Made by a program: the position numbers and the translations under genes | Part shown: positions 63,606 through 64,000 of the stretch, one piece after another | How the letters are laid out: every line of letters begins with the position of its first letter | Numbering within the stretch: position 1 is the first letter of the stretch | Notes under the pieces: model-generated | The model's database searches: none | Seen by the model: only the letters and a program-made list of their open reading frames with translations | What the model was told of the DNA's origin: nothing | NCBI RefSeq assembly: GCF_002095435.2 | Contig: NZ_MJEJ02000026.1 | Coordinates: 1 to 64,000, forward strand | Source of the DNA: Williamsia sp. 1138 | Lineage (GTDB): Bacteria; Actinomycetota; Actinomycetes; Mycobacteriales; Mycobacteriaceae | Length of the DNA: 64,000 nt | Reading direction: 5' to 3'

Positions 63606-64000
63606 TTAGCTGGCGTGCACTGCTTTTCGTCGTGCGGCAACCTCGGCGATCGCGGTCTTGAGACCGACTCGCTTCTCTTCGCCCGCCGCCGCCAACTGCT
63701 TGCCCCGGACGGCCGCAGCCGCGCGCAAACCGGAGAACTTCTTCTCCGACGCGGTCTCCGGCGCGTCGTCCGACGTCGCGGTCAGGAAGCGGTCGGGCAG
63801 AGACAGCTTGCTGATGGTCCGGAACGTCTGCCAGTACTGCCGAGACAGGGACCCCGTGGTGTACGGGAGGTCGTACTTCTCGCACAGCTCCCGGATCCGG
63901 ACGCCGATCTCGGCGTAACGGTTGGACGGCAGGTCCGGGTAGAGGTGGTGCTCGATCTGGTAGCAGAGATTGCCACTCATGAACGCCATCGCGGGCCCGG
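63606..64000 (-). CDS. desA3: Membrane fatty acid desaturase, C-terminal part (DesA3-like)
   Basis: C-terminal 131 or so residues of a membrane di-iron desaturase; the gene continues beyond the right edge. The third histidine box is visible in QIEHHLYPDLPSNRY, followed by ELCEKYDLPYTTGSL. An Ala/Lys-rich C-terminal tail ends KAVHAS. In Mtb, DesA3 (Rv3229c) converts stearoyl- to oleoyl-CoA and follows Rv3228 in the same orientation. Confidence 0.88.
   Translation of the reverse strand, partial: GPAMAFMSGNLCYQIEHHLYPDLPSNRYAEIGVRIRELCEKYDLPYTTGSLSRQYWQTFRTISKLSLPDRFLTATSDDAPETASEKKFSGLRAAAAVRGKQLAAAGEEKRVGLKTAIAEVAARRKAVHAS

Overview
The window is chromosomal DNA of a high-GC actinobacterium of the mycolic-acid group (Mycobacteriales), most like Gordonia, Williamsia or Rhodococcus. 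The main reason is gene order. From about 41.7 kb to the right edge it follows Mycobacterium tuberculosis Rv3205c-Rv3229c almost gene for gene: TIGR02569 protein, moeZ, DUF3152 protein, TetR, DUF3107 protein, ferritin-like protein, rhlE, Rv3212-like protein, ParA-like ATPase, phosphatase, DAG kinase, whiB1, pdtaS, biotinyl protein, bL37, rshA, sigH, SRAP protein, aroA, rsgA, desA3. F420-type and NDMA-dependent oxidoreductases, FprB and a FadE34-like dehydrogenase fit the same group. Species cannot be fixed from the sequence alone.

Layout. (1) 1-1.1 kb: one end of an IS3-family element running off the left edge. (2) 1.2-30.4 kb: a catabolic island. It holds a thiolase-fold/DUF35 pair, a class III CoA-transferase, NDMA-type alcohol and aldehyde dehydrogenases, an F420-type oxidoreductase, an APH-fold kinase, a two-gene MaoC hydratase, a tandem (double) TetR regulator, an SDR, a two-domain acyl-CoA dehydrogenase, an acyl-CoA ligase, an AMACR-like racemase, an enoyl-CoA hydratase, a LigB/MhpB-type extradiol dioxygenase, two SnoaL-like proteins, FprB, a Liv-type ABC importer (binding protein, permease-permease-ATPase fusion, second ATPase), a second TetR and an FAD monooxygenase. 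(3) 30.4-31.5 kb: a DoxX gene between poorly coding flanks. (4) 31.5-41.5 kb: an assimilatory nitrate/nitrite operon on the minus strand (narK, nasA, NasB-like flavoprotein, nirB, nirD, nnaR-type regulator, sirohydrochlorin chelatase-like). (5) 41.7-64 kb: the conserved housekeeping block.

How the parts fit. The catabolic genes look like import, CoA activation, alpha-methyl epimerisation, beta-oxidation and retro-aldol or thiolytic shortening of a branched side chain, plus ring hydroxylation and meta-cleavage. An aromatic or alicyclic substrate with a branched side chain is the best inference; the substrate itself is not shown. Most transcription units of this island carry an operator-like sequence in non-coding DNA: a TCTGAC half-site facing a GTCA/GTTA half-site across 6-7 bases. 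The 444-residue double TetR encoded in the middle of the island is the obvious candidate regulator. A second motif, GTGA-N6-TCAC (CRP/GlxR type), occurs at several of the same promoters and at whiB1.

Other structure worth attention: a 21-bp tandem repeat in head-on inverted arrays after livK, with a small copy after the CoA-transferase gene at 4.3 kb; unusually long perfect palindromes between convergent genes; and a 24-codon ribosomal protein gene (bL37). I found no tRNA, rRNA or CRISPR.
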